This document shows positions 1 through 9,504 of a DNA stretch of 64,000 bases, in pieces. This DNA comes from Candidatus Thiothrix sulfatifontis (GTDB taxonomy: Bacteria; Pseudomonadota; Gammaproteobacteria; Thiotrichales; Thiotrichaceae), in NCBI GenBank assembly GCA_022828425.1, contig CP094685.1, positions 682,001 to 746,000 on the forward strand, given 5' to 3'. Under the pieces are notes generated by a model. The model searched no databases, was not told the DNA's origin, and was given only the letters and a program-made list of their open reading frames with translations. A program made the translations under genes and the position numbers. Within the stretch, counting starts at the first letter, position 1. Every line of letters starts with the position of its first letter.

Positions 1-1124
1 ACCAAGGCGATAATGTCGCCCGCTTGTGCGAAGTCGATCGCGTTGGCTTCATCCGCGTGCATTTCCACCATGCGGCCGACGCGTTCGGTTTTGCCGGTGA
101 ACGTGTTGAGGATGGTGTCGCCGGTTTTCATCGTACCGGAATAAATGCGGGTAAAGGTCAAGGCGCCGTATTTGTCATCCATGATTTTGAATGCCAAAGC
201 ACGCAAGGGACGCGCCGCATCCACGATAGCGAATTCGCCGGTCGGGTTGCCTTCCAAGTCCACTTCAGGCTGCGGCTTCACTTCACCCGGGCTTGGCAAG
301 TAATCGACTACGCCGTCCAGCACCAATTGCACGCCCTTGTTTTTGAAAGAAGAACCTGCAAACGTCGGGAAGAAGTCCAGCGCAATCGTGCCTTTGCGGA
401 TGCAGCGCTTAATGTCTTCCAGTGCCGGTTCTTCGCCACCGAGGTACATTTCCATCAGTTCGTCGTCTTGCTCGACCGCCATTTCGATCAGCTTTTCGCG
501 CCATTCATTGACGAGCTCCTCCATGTCGGCGGGAACGTCTTCGATGGTGTAATTCATGGGGTCGCCGGAGTTGTCCCAGACCCATGCTTTACGGGTCAAC
601 AGGTCAACCACACCAACGAAGTTGTCTTCGATACCGATAGGCAAGGTCATGGGCATTGGACGTGCGCCCAACACTTCTTCTACCTGTTTGATAACGCGGT
701 AGTAATCGGCACCGATACGGTCAAGTTTATTGATGTAAATGACACGGGCAACGCCTGAATCATTCGCATAACGCCAGTTGGTTTCAGACTGGGGTTCAAC
801 ACCGCCGGAACCGCAGAATACGCCGATACCGCCATCGAGAACTTTCAGTGAACGGTAAACTTCGATGGTGAAGTCAACGTGCCCTGGGGTGTCGATGATA
901 TTGAAGCGGTGACCTTTCCAAAAACAGGTGGTCGCAGCCGACTGGATGGTGATCCCGCGTTCTGCTTCCTGCACCATGAAGTCAGTGGTGGCAGCACCGT
1001 CGTGCACTTCACCGATCTTATGGATTTTGCCGGTCAGCTTCAGAATACGCTCGGTGGTAGTGGTCTTGCCCGCGTCAACGTGGGCAAAAATGCCAATATT
1101 TCGGTAAAGTGTTAAGTCAGTCAT
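1..1124 (-). CDS. fusA: Elongation factor G paralogue (EF-G2-like), 3' part cut by window edge
   Basis: The reverse strand from the ATG at 1124 reads through about 374 codons without a stop and leaves the window. It encodes the GTPase domain of EF-G, which moves tRNAs and mRNA through the ribosome after peptide bond formation. The G1 loop ([15 protein letters not shown]), the switch I threonine in [15 protein letters not shown], the G3 motif [12 protein letters not shown] and the G4 motif NKLDR are all visible. The switch region reads [14 protein letters not shown], where the usual bacterial EF-G has TMDWMEQEQERGIT. No rpsL, rpsG or tufA lies next to it. Both points suggest the second EF-G type rather than the str-operon copy. 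That family can act in translocation or ribosome recycling, and which applies here cannot be told from the sequence. Confidence 0.9.
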   Translation of the reverse strand, partial: MTDLTLYRNIGIFAHVDAGKTTTTERILKLTGKIHKIGEVHDGAATTDFMVQEAERGITIQSAATTCFWKGHRFNIIDTPGHVDFTIEVYRSLKVLDGGIGVFCGSGGVEPQSETNWRYANDSGVARVIYINKLDRIGADYYRVIKQVEEVLGARPMPMTLPIGIEDNFVGVVDLLTRKAWVWDNSGDPMNYTIEDVPADMEELVNEWREKLIEMAVEQDDELMEMYLGGEEPALEDIKRCIRKGTIALDFFPTFAGSSFKNKGVQLVLDGVVDYLPSPGEVKPQPEVDLEGNPTGEFAIVDAARPLRALAFKIMDDKYGALTFTRIYSGTMKTGDTILNTFTGKTERVGRMVEMHADEANAIDFAQAGDIIAL

Positions 1125-1428
1125 GTGTCCAAATCTCTAAGAATAAGCGCAGGAACTGCGGATAAAGGCGTGATTGTAATCCATCTTGCAACACGGAGTA
1201 AGGGGGAATTCAAGCACGATTTGTAGAAATTGCTGATTTTGCGGCTCTGCACACAATCTGCAAACTATTTCCGACGCATCTCCACACCATTGGGATAATA
1301 CCTGCACATGTTTTCCGTACCATGCAGCCCTGACACTACTCACTGAACGGGAGGCTGGAGATGACAACAATAATCTTCTGCTACGACCAGTTTTCCCGGC
1401 GGGGTTGTAACACCCTGAGACGCCTAGA

Positions 1429-1468
1429 CCCCGACCAACGGCGCGACACCCGTTGGTCGGGGTTTCTT
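1429..1468 (+). terminator. Strong rho-independent terminator upstream of the response regulator
   Basis: A perfect 12-bp stem (CCCCGACCAACG paired with CGTTGGTCGGGG) closes a 10-nt loop and is followed by TTTCTT. It faces the plus strand, yet no recognised plus-strand gene lies upstream. It would end a transcript from 1125-1428 and insulate the regulator gene, whose promoter must then lie between about 1465 and 1490. Confidence 0.8.
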
Positions 1469-1474
1469 ATTGTT

Positions 1475-1483
1475 TGCTACAAT
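1475..1483 (+). promoter_or_regulatory. Extended -10 promoter candidate for the two-component operon
   Basis: The string TGCTACAAT fits an extended -10 element (TGN followed by TACAAT at 1478-1483). It sits between the terminator and the response-regulator ATG. Transcription would start around 1490, almost exactly at the ATG at 1491, which has no Shine-Dalgarno sequence. A leaderless mRNA is therefore possible. The -35 match is poor, as expected for an extended -10 promoter. Confidence 0.4.
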
Positions 1484-1490
1484 GGCTCAC

Positions 1491-2189
1491 ATGAATAAAC
1501 ATATCCTCATTGCCGACGACGACCCTCATATCCGCGATGTGATTAGCTTTGCGCTGGAAAAAGCGGGGATGCAAGTCACCCAAACCGAAGACGGTCGCCA
1601 AGCCCTCGACACCTTCCGCCGTCATGCCGCTGATTTGATCGTACTCGACATCAATATGCCAGAGCTTGATGGGCTAGAAGTCTGCCGCGAAATCCGCAAG
1701 TTTTCAGAGGTGCCGATTTTGTTTCTTTCGTCCCGCGATGACGAGATTGACCGCATTTTAGGCTTGGAAATCGGCGGCGATGATTACGTGACCAAACCGT
1801 TCAGCCCGCGTGAATTGGTGGCACGCATTAATGTCATTCTCAAACGCACGCAACAGCACAGCAAAGCAGCGCCGGAGCCAGAGCAAAGTTCACTGCGTCA
1901 CGGCAAGCTCAGCATTCAGCCCGAACAACACACCGCCAATTGGGATGGCAAAGCGTTGAACCTAACCGCCACCGAATTTGCCATGTTGCAATTGTTTGCC
2001 CGCCAACCCACTCGCGTTTTCAGCCGTGACAGCATTATGGGCAACGCCTACGACGGCAATGTGTATGTCAGTGACCGCACCATTGATAGCCATATTCGCC
2101 ACATTCGCCAGAAATTTGCGGACATCGGCTGTGAAAATGTGATTGAAACGGTGCATGGAGTCGGTTATAAACTTGCCACATGCCAATAA
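1491..2189 (+). CDS. OmpR-family response regulator
   Basis: A two-domain response regulator of about 232 residues. The receiver domain (about 1-120) has the acidic pocket DDD at 9-11, the phospho-acceptor Asp53 (IVLDINMP) and the conserved Lys102 (VTKPF). The C-terminal winged helix (about 135-230) ends in the typical VHGVGYKL hairpin, so it binds DNA as a phosphorylated dimer. The ATG at 1491 is chosen because the upstream in-frame ATG at 1482 overlaps the predicted -10 element, but 1482 remains possible. The gene overlaps the next, a sensor kinase, by 10 bases, so the two form one operon and a cognate pair. The input signal is unknown. Confidence 0.9.
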   Translation: MNKHILIADDDPHIRDVISFALEKAGMQVTQTEDGRQALDTFRRHAADLIVLDINMPELDGLEVCREIRKFSEVPILFLSSRDDEIDRILGLEIGGDDYVTKPFSPRELVARINVILKRTQQHSKAAPEPEQSSLRHGKLSIQPEQHTANWDGKALNLTATEFAMLQLFARQPTRVFSRDSIMGNAYDGNVYVSDRTIDSHIRHIRQKFADIGCENVIETVHGVGYKLATCQ

Positions 2190-3823
2190 ATGCACGCCTA
2201 CCGTTTCCTCGTAAAACGCTATTCCGCTTGCGGAGCATTTTGCTATTGGTGATGCTCGCGGTATTGGCGTTGCCCTTGGGTGGGCTGTATTTTTTCCGCA
2301 TTTATGAAAATGAATTAGTCCAGCAAACCGAGTTGGAACTGATTTCGCAATCGGCGGCACTCGCCGCCACGTTTCGGCAATTGGTGCGCAATCAGCCGCA
2401 AAAGGGCAATTACGGCTACATTCGATTTTCCACTTCTCTGACACAACCTGACCCACCGTACACGGAAGAACAACCGCTGGACGATCCATTTTACACCCCG
2501 GTCAAACCTAGCGTGGATTTGATTGCGCCGATTGCACCACCACGCCCCGAAGCCCGCCCTAGCACGCAAGCGATTGACCCGTTAGCCCGCGAGATCGGCG
2601 AGCAAATGAGCCAAATATTGCGCGATACCCAGCAAGTGACGCTATCCGGGATACGTTTGCTCGACCCCAATGGCACCGTGATTGCCGGGCGCGAAGAAGT
2701 CGGCTTATCACTGGCGCACATTGCTGAAGTCAAGCAGGCCATACAAGGGAAATACGCCAGCGTCATCCGCCAGCGCATTTCTGATCAGCCCCCGCCGCCG
2801 CTGTATTCGATTAGCCGGGGCAGCCAGATTCGGGTGTTCACCGCGTTTCCGATTATTGAAGACGAACGGCTGCAAGGCGTGCTGCTGCTATCGCGCACGC
2901 CGAACAATATTATCAAGCACTTGTACGCCAACAAGGGTGTATTGTTCATGGCTACCTTCAGCTTGTTGGTGCTGGCGGTGTTGCTGATTTTATTGGTGTC
3001 ATCCACCATTTCGCGCCCCATCCGCGAATTATTGCGGCAAACCGAACGGGTACGCCAAGGCGAACAGCGCGAAGTCGAACCGATTCAAAATCCCGTCACC
3101 AAAGAAATTGCGCAATTGTCGGAAAGTTTCGCGGGCATGTCACACGCGCTGGCGGAACGTTCCGATTACATCCGCCGCTTTGCTACCCACGTTTCCCACG
3201 AATTCAAAACACCCCTGACCGCGATGCAAGGCGCATTGGAATTGCTGCATGATCACCTTGACACCATGCCCGCTGAACGCCGTGAAAAATTCATTCAAAA
3301 CTTATTGGCGGATACCCAGCGCCTCAAGCAATTGGTGAATCGCTTGTTGGAATTAGCCCGCGCCGATTCACTCGAAACCCGCAAAGAAACCAGCACGTTG
3401 CCTGCCTTGTTCAAAGCCTTGCACAACCGTTATCAGGAACGGGGTTTGCAGGTGCGCATTCACAATGCCTTGCCCAATACACCGCTGGCGATTGCGCCGG
3501 ATGCGTTGGAAACCGTTGTTATCAACCTGTTCGATAACAGCTTGCAACACGGCGCCAAGGGCGTGGATGTGTATGCGAATGCTTCCGGGCAGCAGTTGTG
3601 TCTGCGCTTGCACGACAACGGGGAGGGAATTTCGGCAGCGAATCGTGACAAGATTTTCACCCCATTTTTCACCACCAAACGCACCAAAGGCGGCACGGGT
3701 TTGGGGCTGGAAATCGTTGCCTCCATCCTAAAAGCTTACAACGGCAGCATTCGGCTGGGGGATGCGGCTCACGGGGCGGAATTTATCCTGCTATTGTCGC
3801 TGGAAAAAAGCGACGGCAAATAA
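2180..3823 (+). CDS. Membrane sensor histidine kinase
   Basis: A 547-residue inner-membrane histidine kinase, the partner of the upstream OmpR-type regulator. A transmembrane helix at about 18-40 is followed by a periplasmic sensor region with a proline-rich stretch (about 105-135). A second helix lies at about 255-277, then a HAMP linker (SSTISRPIRELL), then the HisKA dimerisation domain with phospho-acceptor His340 in HVSHEFKTPL. The ATP-binding domain shows the N box (NLFDNSLQHG), the G1 box (DNGEGI) and the G2 box (GGTGLGLEI). The layout recalls CreC/ChvG-type kinases, but the periplasmic part gives no ligand clue, so no symbol is assigned. Translation probably couples to the regulator through the overlap. 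Confidence 0.9.
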   Translation: MPINARLPFPRKTLFRLRSILLLVMLAVLALPLGGLYFFRIYENELVQQTELELISQSAALAATFRQLVRNQPQKGNYGYIRFSTSLTQPDPPYTEEQPLDDPFYTPVKPSVDLIAPIAPPRPEARPSTQAIDPLAREIGEQMSQILRDTQQVTLSGIRLLDPNGTVIAGREEVGLSLAHIAEVKQAIQGKYASVIRQRISDQPPPPLYSISRGSQIRVFTAFPIIEDERLQGVLLLSRTPNNIIKHLYANKGVLFMATFSLLVLAVLLILLVSSTISRPIRELLRQTERVRQGEQREVEPIQNPVTKEIAQLSESFAGMSHALAERSDYIRRFATHVSHEFKTPLTAMQGALELLHDHLDTMPAERREKFIQNLLADTQRLKQLVNRLLELARADSLETRKETSTLPALFKALHNRYQERGLQVRIHNALPNTPLAIAPDALETVVINLFDNSLQHGAKGVDVYANASGQQLCLRLHDNGEGISAANRDKIFTPFFTTKRTKGGTGLGLEIVASILKAYNGSIRLGDAAHGAEFILLLSLEKSDGK

Positions 3824-3928
3824 CGGCTATCGTTTTTCCACTACCGCTAACCCCGGTGCATTTTCCTTTACTAGCGCCTAGCGTTACAGAATAGCTGTGA
3901 TTTCATTTAATAGCGTCGGGATCAGCGT

Positions 3929-4747
3929 ATGCGTTACCTCAAAGCCTTGTTATTGGTATTGCTCACTTGTCTGCCTTTGCAGCTCTGGGCATTCACCGCA
4001 CCTGCCCAAGTTCAGGTGGAAAGCGAGTGGGGCGAAGCCAACCCCGATGACATAAAAACGGTCTTAACGTCGGTGATTGAGGTGATTGCGCCGTACATGG
4101 CGGGGCGCACCTTTGGTGATATTGTTGTTAGAAACGACAAAAGCGGCCCCATTTCCTTGTACGAAAAAGGTGCTAATGATGAATACATCATTATGCTCAA
4201 CGTTGGTGGGCGTTATTGGGCGCAGTTGTCTTACCAGTTTTCCCACGAAATGTGCCATTTGATGTCCAATTACGATCTTGCTCCGAATAACATCACTCGC
4301 CAACAATGGTTTGAGGAGTCCTTGTGTGAGGCATTCAGCTTATTTGCGTTAGAAAAAATGGCACAACACTGGGAAACCAATCCGCCTTACCCGCATTGGC
4401 AGGAGTATGCCCCCAAATTTCGGGAATACCAGCAAGACATGTTCAAGCAAACCCACCGCCAGCTTCCTAAAAGCATGAAGTTACCCAAGTGGTATCAAGC
4501 CTACGCCAAAACGCTGAGTGCTGACCCCTACGCGCAAGGTCGGGACCTTAACGAATTGGTCGCCAATCAGTTGCTGCCGATTTTTGCTGAAAAACCAGAG
4601 ACGTGGGTAACGCTCAATTATTTAAACCTTGGCGATGACAGCGGCGACAAAACATTGGATAAATACCTGACCGATTGGGAAAATAATGTGCCATCGCCAT
4701 GGCAGTCGACGATCACGGGTGTTAAACAAATTCTACTGAAAGACTGA
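3929..4747 (+). CDS. Secreted gluzincin-like zinc metallopeptidase
   Basis: A 272-residue protein with a clear N-terminal signal peptide (MRYLKALLLVLLTCLPLQLWA, cleaved near residue 21), so it acts in the periplasm or outside the cell. An HExxH zinc motif is present as HEMCH at 106-110. Glutamates about 20 residues later (WFEESLCEA, Glu129/130/134) suit the third zinc ligand of gluzincins. The rest matches no family I can name. It stands alone between the sensor kinase and a degenerate M23-type protein. The substrate is unknown. Peptidase function rests on the motif and the signal peptide. Confidence 0.65.
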   Translation: MRYLKALLLVLLTCLPLQLWAFTAPAQVQVESEWGEANPDDIKTVLTSVIEVIAPYMAGRTFGDIVVRNDKSGPISLYEKGANDEYIIMLNVGGRYWAQLSYQFSHEMCHLMSNYDLAPNNITRQQWFEESLCEAFSLFALEKMAQHWETNPPYPHWQEYAPKFREYQQDMFKQTHRQLPKSMKLPKWYQAYAKTLSADPYAQGRDLNELVANQLLPIFAEKPETWVTLNYLNLGDDSGDKTLDKYLTDWENNVPSPWQSTITGVKQILLKD

Positions 4748-4890
4748 GCAACCAGCCGCTCTTCGGAAAAAGGTTTTTTGCGCCACAAGATTATTTTATA
4801 ATACTCTATACAAAAATATGAACTTTCAAACAGCCAGTCTGTCATAAAAACTAACAACAGCAGACCGGAAGGGATATTAGGGTGTACATT

Positions 4891-5439
4891 ATGAACAAGA
4901 AACCTCTGCTAATTTTGTTAGCATTTACCATTTTTATGATTGGGTACTGGATACCCGAAGACCGTCACGTACCTGTCGCGAACGCCAAATCTTATGCAAG
5001 CGATTCCATGGTTTACGGTTACAAAGTTGGCGGCGTCAATGCACAAAAAGGCATTACCATTTTTGCTGACCAAGGCGCAGCGGTTGAAGCGGTCACTAGC
5101 GGGCTGGTGCTTTACCGTGAACATACCCCGCAAGGTGATAATTCAGTTTGGGTTCTGGGTGCAAAATGGCGGCTACACCACTACGCCAATCTCGACAAAG
5201 TTGAGGTGACACCGGCGTCTTGGGTTAAAACGGGCGAGAAAATTGGCACAGTTGGCACAACCAAACCAGCGAAACCAACGAAGCCAGTGGCAGCCAATTT
5301 GTATTATTCGATTCGTAGCTTGCCACCACTGGTGACGGAGTGGAAAGCAGAACAGCCGTTGGGTTTGGATCAAGTGTTTTACGTGAATCCGCATGAGTTT
5401 TTGACGGCTTACCAAAACGAAACCAAAGCTGAGCATTAA
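4891..5439 (+). CDS. Membrane-anchored M23/LytM-like protein, probably inactive
   Basis: About 182 residues: one N-terminal hydrophobic helix (signal or anchor, about 3-20) and a duplicated-hybrid-motif beta domain typical of M23 peptidases and LytM factors (KGITIFADQGAAVEAVTSG through VKTGEKIGTVG). In active M23 enzymes the zinc ligands sit in HxxxD and HxH motifs. Here the equivalent positions read HHYANL and ANLYYSIR, and the HxH pair is missing. It is more likely a regulator or binding protein for cell-wall hydrolases than a peptidase. The ATG at 4891 is preferred to the GTG at 4882, though neither has a strong ribosome site. Confidence 0.6.
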   Translation: MNKKPLLILLAFTIFMIGYWIPEDRHVPVANAKSYASDSMVYGYKVGGVNAQKGITIFADQGAAVEAVTSGLVLYREHTPQGDNSVWVLGAKWRLHHYANLDKVEVTPASWVKTGEKIGTVGTTKPAKPTKPVAANLYYSIRSLPPLVTEWKAEQPLGLDQVFYVNPHEFLTAYQNETKAEH

Positions 5440-5508
5440 TCATTGTGACGCGCCCGCACTCCCCGCGTTAGAATGCCGCTTTGCAAGATTTTGTTTCAGG
5501 AGTACACC

Positions 5509-7359
5509 ATGCCCGTTTACCGTTCCCGCACTTCCACCGGCGGTCGCAATATGGCTGGCGCACGCGCTTTGTGGCGTGCGACCGGCATGACCGATGCGGA
5601 TTTCCAGAAACCGATCATCGCGATTGCGAATTCCTTCACCCAATTTGTCCCCGGTCACGTCCACCTCAAGGACATGGGGCAACTGGTGGCGCGTGAAATC
5701 GAAGCCGCTGGCGGTGTCGCCAAAGAATTCAATACCATTGCTGTCGACGATGGCATTGCGATGGGGCATGGGGGGATGCTGTATTCGCTGCCGTCCCGCG
5801 AATTAATCGCCGATGCCGTGGAATACATGGTGAATGCGCATTGTGCCGACGCGCTGGTGTGCATTTCCAACTGCGACAAAATCACGCCGGGGATGTTGAA
5901 TGCCGCGCTGCGCCTGAACATTCCCACCATTTTCGTTTCCGGCGGGCCGATGGAATCCGGCAAAGCGGTGATTGGTGGCAAGCTGGTGAAGCTGGATTTG
6001 GTGGATGCAATGGTGTCCGCCGCCAACAGTGCCGAAAGCGACGCAAATGTGGAAACCATGGAACGTTCCGCTTGCCCTACGTGCGGCTCGTGTTCCGGCA
6101 TGTTTACCGCTAACTCGATGAATTGCTTGACCGAAGCCCTGGGCTTGAGTTTGCCGGGGAACGGTTCGACGCTGGCGACGCATTCTGACCGCAAGCGCCT
6201 GTTCCTCGAAGCGGGGCGCATCATTGTCGGTTTGGCGAAACGTTACTACGAACAGGACGACGAATCTGTATTGCCGCGCTCGATTGCGACCATGGAAGCG
6301 TTTGAAAATGCGATGTGTTTGGACATTGCAATGGGTGGCTCGACCAATACCATCTTGCACTTGCTGGCGGCGGCGGAAGAGGCGGGTGTCAATTTCACCA
6401 TGAACGACATCGACCGTTTGAGCCGCAAAGTGCCGCAATTGTGCAAAGTTGCGCCTTCCACCCAGCTTTACCACATGGAAGACGTACACCGTGCGGGCGG
6501 GGTATTCGGCATTCTTGGCGAACTCGACCGCGCTGGATTGTTGCACCGCGAAGTCGGCACAGTTCACGCGACCAATATGGCGGAAGCCTTGTCGTTGTGG
6601 GATGTGCGCTTGACCGACGATGCCAAACGCCACGAATTTTTCCGCGCAGGCCCCGGTGGAGTGCCAACGCAAGTGGCATTCAGCCAAAGCAAACGCTGGG
6701 ACACGTTGGATATTGACCGCGAAAACGGCTGTATCCGCGACAAAGCGCACGCTTACAGCCTTGAAGGTGGCTTGGCGGTGTTGTTCGGCAATATTGCGCT
6801 GGATGGTTGCGTGGTCAAAACCGCTGGAGTGGATGACAGCATTCTCACATTCTCCGGCCCAGCGCGTATTTTTGAATCGCAAGATGACGCAGTGGCGGGC
6901 ATTCTCGGTGATAAAATTGTCGCGGGTGACATCGTATTGATCCGCTACGAAGGCCCTCGCGGTGGCCCCGGAATGCAGGAAATGCTCTACCCGACCTCGT
7001 ACATCAAGTCGAAAGGCTTGGGTAAGGCGTGTGCGCTGATCACGGACGGGCGTTTTTCCGGCGGCACGTCGGGCTTGTCCATCGGTCACGTTTCACCGGA
7101 AGCGGCAGAAGGCGGCGCGATTGGCTTGGTGGAAGAAGGCGACATGATCGACATCGACATTCCGAACCGGACGATCAATGTGCGTGTTAGCGATGAAGTG
7201 CTGGCAACCCGGCGGGCGGCGATGGAAGCACGCGGCAAAGCGGGTTGGAAGCCAGTGAGTCGCGAGCGTTACGTGAGTGCGGCGTTGAAAGCGTATGCGG
7301 CAATGACGACTTCGGCCTCACGCGGTGCGGTGCGCGACGTGACGCAGTTGGAGAAGTAA
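5509..7359 (+). CDS. ilvD: Dihydroxy-acid dehydratase
   Basis: The 616-residue enzyme converts 2,3-dihydroxy-isovalerate and its methylvalerate analogue to the 2-keto acids, the third common step of valine and isoleucine synthesis. Length and sequence fit the long IlvD/Edd family. Iron-sulfur cluster cysteines are visible in [11 protein letters not shown] and in [19 protein letters not shown], and the C-terminal [20 protein letters not shown] motif is intact. The ATG at 5509 is preceded by CAGGAG at good spacing, so the longer upstream in-frame start is rejected. A strong hairpin terminator follows directly, so the gene is probably transcribed on its own. Confidence 0.96.
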   Translation: MPVYRSRTSTGGRNMAGARALWRATGMTDADFQKPIIAIANSFTQFVPGHVHLKDMGQLVAREIEAAGGVAKEFNTIAVDDGIAMGHGGMLYSLPSRELIADAVEYMVNAHCADALVCISNCDKITPGMLNAALRLNIPTIFVSGGPMESGKAVIGGKLVKLDLVDAMVSAANSAESDANVETMERSACPTCGSCSGMFTANSMNCLTEALGLSLPGNGSTLATHSDRKRLFLEAGRIIVGLAKRYYEQDDESVLPRSIATMEAFENAMCLDIAMGGSTNTILHLLAAAEEAGVNFTMNDIDRLSRKVPQLCKVAPSTQLYHMEDVHRAGGVFGILGELDRAGLLHREVGTVHATNMAEALSLWDVRLTDDAKRHEFFRAGPGGVPTQVAFSQSKRWDTLDIDRENGCIRDKAHAYSLEGGLAVLFGNIALDGCVVKTAGVDDSILTFSGPARIFESQDDAVAGILGDKIVAGDIVLIRYEGPRGGPGMQEMLYPTSYIKSKGLGKACALITDGRFSGGTSGLSIGHVSPEAAEGGAIGLVEEGDMIDIDIPNRTINVRVSDEVLATRRAAMEARGKAGWKPVSRERYVSAALKAYAAMTTSASRGAVRDVTQLEK

Positions 7360-7365
7360 GCTTGC

Positions 7366-7396
7366 GCCGGGAAAAGTGCTCATGGCTTTTCCCGGC
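7366..7396. terminator. Terminator between ilvD and the convergent CZB gene
   Basis: A perfect 11-bp stem (GCCGGGAAAAG paired with CTTTTCCCGGC) closes a 9-nt loop. It lies 6 bases after the ilvD stop and 11 bases beyond the end of the convergent gene. T-rich sequence follows on the plus strand. Confidence 0.75.
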
Positions 7397-7407
7397 ATTG
7401 GGTTTGT

Positions 7408-7785
7408 TTATGTCCCCGTCGCGGTGCGGCTATGACGGTCGGCTTTTAACAGTAAGGCGACCATTTCATTGGATAATTTATGCATTTCAGTCACCGCGCG
7501 GTAACTGCCGACAGCGTTGCCATTGCGGTATTGCGCCAGTGCCTCGTCACTGGAATCGTGAAAGCGTTTGTGATTTTTCTCCAAAAATTCAAATAAAAAG
7601 CTGCCATCTGGCGCAGAATTTTGCAGGTGTTCGTGCCCGTTGTGGTAGAGCCACTGTCCCAATTTGCACTCGGTGCAAGCCGTTCCTTCAAAGTCGTCCA
7701 CACCTTTCAACGTGTTAGTGACTTTGCGGAGGTATTGGATGTGGTCATTCAAACGTTGTATAAAAAAAGCGTTATTGCTTGCCAT
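7408..7785 (-). CDS. Stand-alone CZB (chemoreceptor zinc-binding) domain protein
   Basis: A soluble protein of about 125 residues consisting almost only of a CZB domain. The four predicted zinc ligands are His15 (NDHIQYL), Cys40 in CTECKLGQW, and His72 and His76 in EKNHKRFH. This matches the 3-His/1-Cys site known from chemoreceptors and from the zinc-sensing diguanylate cyclase DgcZ. It probably senses zinc or an oxidant such as hypochlorite and passes the signal to a partner that is not obvious here. The start at 7785 has a GGGG ribosome site. An 18-residue longer reading lacks one. It lies 47 bases downstream of the membrane protein gene on the same strand. Confidence 0.8.
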   Translation of the reverse strand: MASNNAFFIQRLNDHIQYLRKVTNTLKGVDDFEGTACTECKLGQWLYHNGHEHLQNSAPDGSFLFEFLEKNHKRFHDSSDEALAQYRNGNAVGSYRAVTEMHKLSNEMVALLLKADRHSRTATGT

Positions 7786-7832
7786 TGGATTAATCCCCTT
7801 GTTTATCGTCATAGTAGTTGTGCCAGTACAAG

Positions 7833-9092
7833 TCATAGCCCGAATTGACTGAGTTCTACTGCTTTGTCTTCCAGCACTTGTTGCGCAGCTTGCAAATGAT
7901 TCAAGTTGAATTCCTGTATCAGTGCCCGGCTGAACGGTAAAATTTCCTGTGTTGCGGCGAAATCTTGGGTTTGCAATGCCACCCGTACTTGGCGTAAATA
8001 AGCTGCCGTGATTTCTTGCCCCAAACGCGCCACTTGCGGGTGTTGAGCCGCTCGGTCGCGTAATTGGCGAGTGAAATACAGGGCGCTGCGGTCACTGCTG
8101 CCCAAATCACCCGCTTCCATCGCGGCATAAGCTTGCGCGATTAAGCGCTCAACGCCCTCATCCGAGGGTAATGCGGGTTCAAGTATGACCGCTGGTGCTA
8201 CCGATGACGGTTTTTTCGCAGAAGCGGGTGCTGGATTCAACGGCGGCGCTTTTGTAACCGCAGGCTTGGTATCTTTTGCCTTGAGTGCCGCTTGAGGTTT
8301 GGCCTTGGGTGGGTAGCCAATCGCAACCAGTGGTGTGTCTTGGTACGCCTGCGCCTGACGATTAATTGGCAGGACACTGGCGATTGCGGTGGGCGTTAGT
8401 GCCGCAAGTTTTAACGGTTCGCGCGGTTCTGGCGCAATTGTCACCAAAGGCGCGGGGGATACCACCGTTTCTAACACGGCATTACCTGCTACGGCGGTAA
8501 AAACACCAAACAAGCCCAACAGTGAACCCGTCATGAGCGCTTGACTAAGGTGTTTGTGCGGAATAATGCGGTGGGTGCCGCGTTTTTCCAACTGCTGCAC
8601 GCGCGGTGATAAGGCAGTGGCTAATACATGCACGTCCATGCCCGCGACGCACAGCAATAAAGCGGGGTCGAGGTGTTCATCCAAGTACCCTTTTTTTATT
8701 AACGGCTTAAGATGCTTGTAGGCATTCTTTTGACACGGTGAATGTTGCCCGGCTTGCGTGAGAAGACTTTGGACTTCCCAGGTATCCGGGCTTTCCAAAA
8801 CGACATAAGCCTGACCGTTATCGTGCCCGTAAGCCAGCGGCATTAAAATCCACGGCAATGCTAGGCGCTGGCTGGTGAGACTGATGTGTTGAAACAACTC
8901 ATCCAATGCCCAAGCGGAAGCTTCACTGGGTAATACATGAATCAAAATGCGCGATTCCAAGCCTTGGTATTTGACTTGTTCCAAATCACGGCCTCGGTAA
9001 ATTTTTCCGGCACCGGACACCGCTATGCAACTCAATAATGCATAGCGGTTATCCAGGACAAGGTGTTTACCTGAATCAATCAAAGCCCCCAT
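7833..9092 (-). CDS. Pseudokinase-like single-pass membrane protein, function unknown
   Basis: About 419 residues. The N-terminal 100 resemble the N-lobe of a serine/threonine kinase: NRYALLSCIAVSGAGKIYRG lines up with the glycine-rich loop and the following YRARDL-type strand. The VAIK-like strand reads ILIHVLP, so the ATP-anchoring lysine is missing, and no HRD or DFG motif follows. A transmembrane helix lies near 206-228, then a proline/alanine-rich linker and a helical C-terminal region. The start at 9092 has GGAG upstream. The gene runs divergently from a winged-helix/TPR regulator and together with the CZB gene. No defined family was recognised. Confidence 0.55.
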   Translation of the reverse strand: MGALIDSGKHLVLDNRYALLSCIAVSGAGKIYRGRDLEQVKYQGLESRILIHVLPSEASAWALDELFQHISLTSQRLALPWILMPLAYGHDNGQAYVVLESPDTWEVQSLLTQAGQHSPCQKNAYKHLKPLIKKGYLDEHLDPALLLCVAGMDVHVLATALSPRVQQLEKRGTHRIIPHKHLSQALMTGSLLGLFGVFTAVAGNAVLETVVSPAPLVTIAPEPREPLKLAALTPTAIASVLPINRQAQAYQDTPLVAIGYPPKAKPQAALKAKDTKPAVTKAPPLNPAPASAKKPSSVAPAVILEPALPSDEGVERLIAQAYAAMEAGDLGSSDRSALYFTRQLRDRAAQHPQVARLGQEITAAYLRQVRVALQTQDFAATQEILPFSRALIQEFNLNHLQAAQQVLEDKAVELSQFGL

Positions 9093-9504
9093 ATCACGAC
9101 TCCATTTCTCATAAAAAACGACAAGAACAGAAGAGCGATCGAATAAAAATTCAATAACGGTACGATCGCCGAAAGTGCGAATAGCTCTCAACAGCCCCAA
9201 GCTGGTCAACTTTATCTTAACGCCAGCTTCACAAAAGCCAAGTAAAACACCCGTGTTACCCGTAACGCCGCCCTGCTATTTGCCTGCTAAATAGGCGTTA
9301 ATCATCAGCATAAACGGTGTGTCTTGGTCATTAAGTGCTTGAAATTGCTTGATTGGCCAAGGCGCGTGGCGACAGGGTGACTAAGCGTGACAATTAACAC
9401 CTTGTTGGCTTGTGGCTTTCATGCAAGTATTGCTGCCCGATGGTTCAGTTGCCGTTATGTATCAGCTTGGCGTGCTGTTTTTTATTAAGAAGAAAATAGA
9501 TTTT
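9093..9504. other. Divergent intergenic promoter region
   Basis: A 412-base gap between two divergent genes of unknown role. It contains small inverted repeats, GTTACCCGTAAC near 9257 and CTATTT/AAATAG near 9278-9296, which could be operator sites. In-frame upstream extensions of both flanking genes exist here but lack ribosome sites. I see no RNA gene or other coding region. Confidence 0.4.

Larger units (their letters stand above)
1125..1490. other. Intergenic region with terminator and a possible small ORF or sRNA
   Basis: This stretch separates the EF-G gene from the response regulator. It holds a strong hairpin terminator (1429-1468) close to the regulator start. Just before it lies a 45-codon ORF (1361-1498) with a good Shine-Dalgarno sequence (GGGAGGCTGGAG) directly upstream of its ATG. 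The ORF runs through the hairpin and into the regulator gene in another frame. Its product resembles nothing I know. The segment may be a short terminated transcript. I see no convincing gene elsewhere in the gap. Confidence 0.35.

Noticed and set aside
24..758. 244-codon open frame on the plus strand at the left edge
   Set aside because: It is the complement of the EF-G gene, whose G motifs are unmistakable.
1137..1370. 77-codon minus-strand ORF upstream of the EF-G gene
   Set aside because: No ribosome site, odd composition and no family. It lies in the EF-G leader.
5803..7089. 428-codon open frame antisense to ilvD
   Set aside because: ilvD is certain. The antisense product has no recognisable domain and skewed composition.
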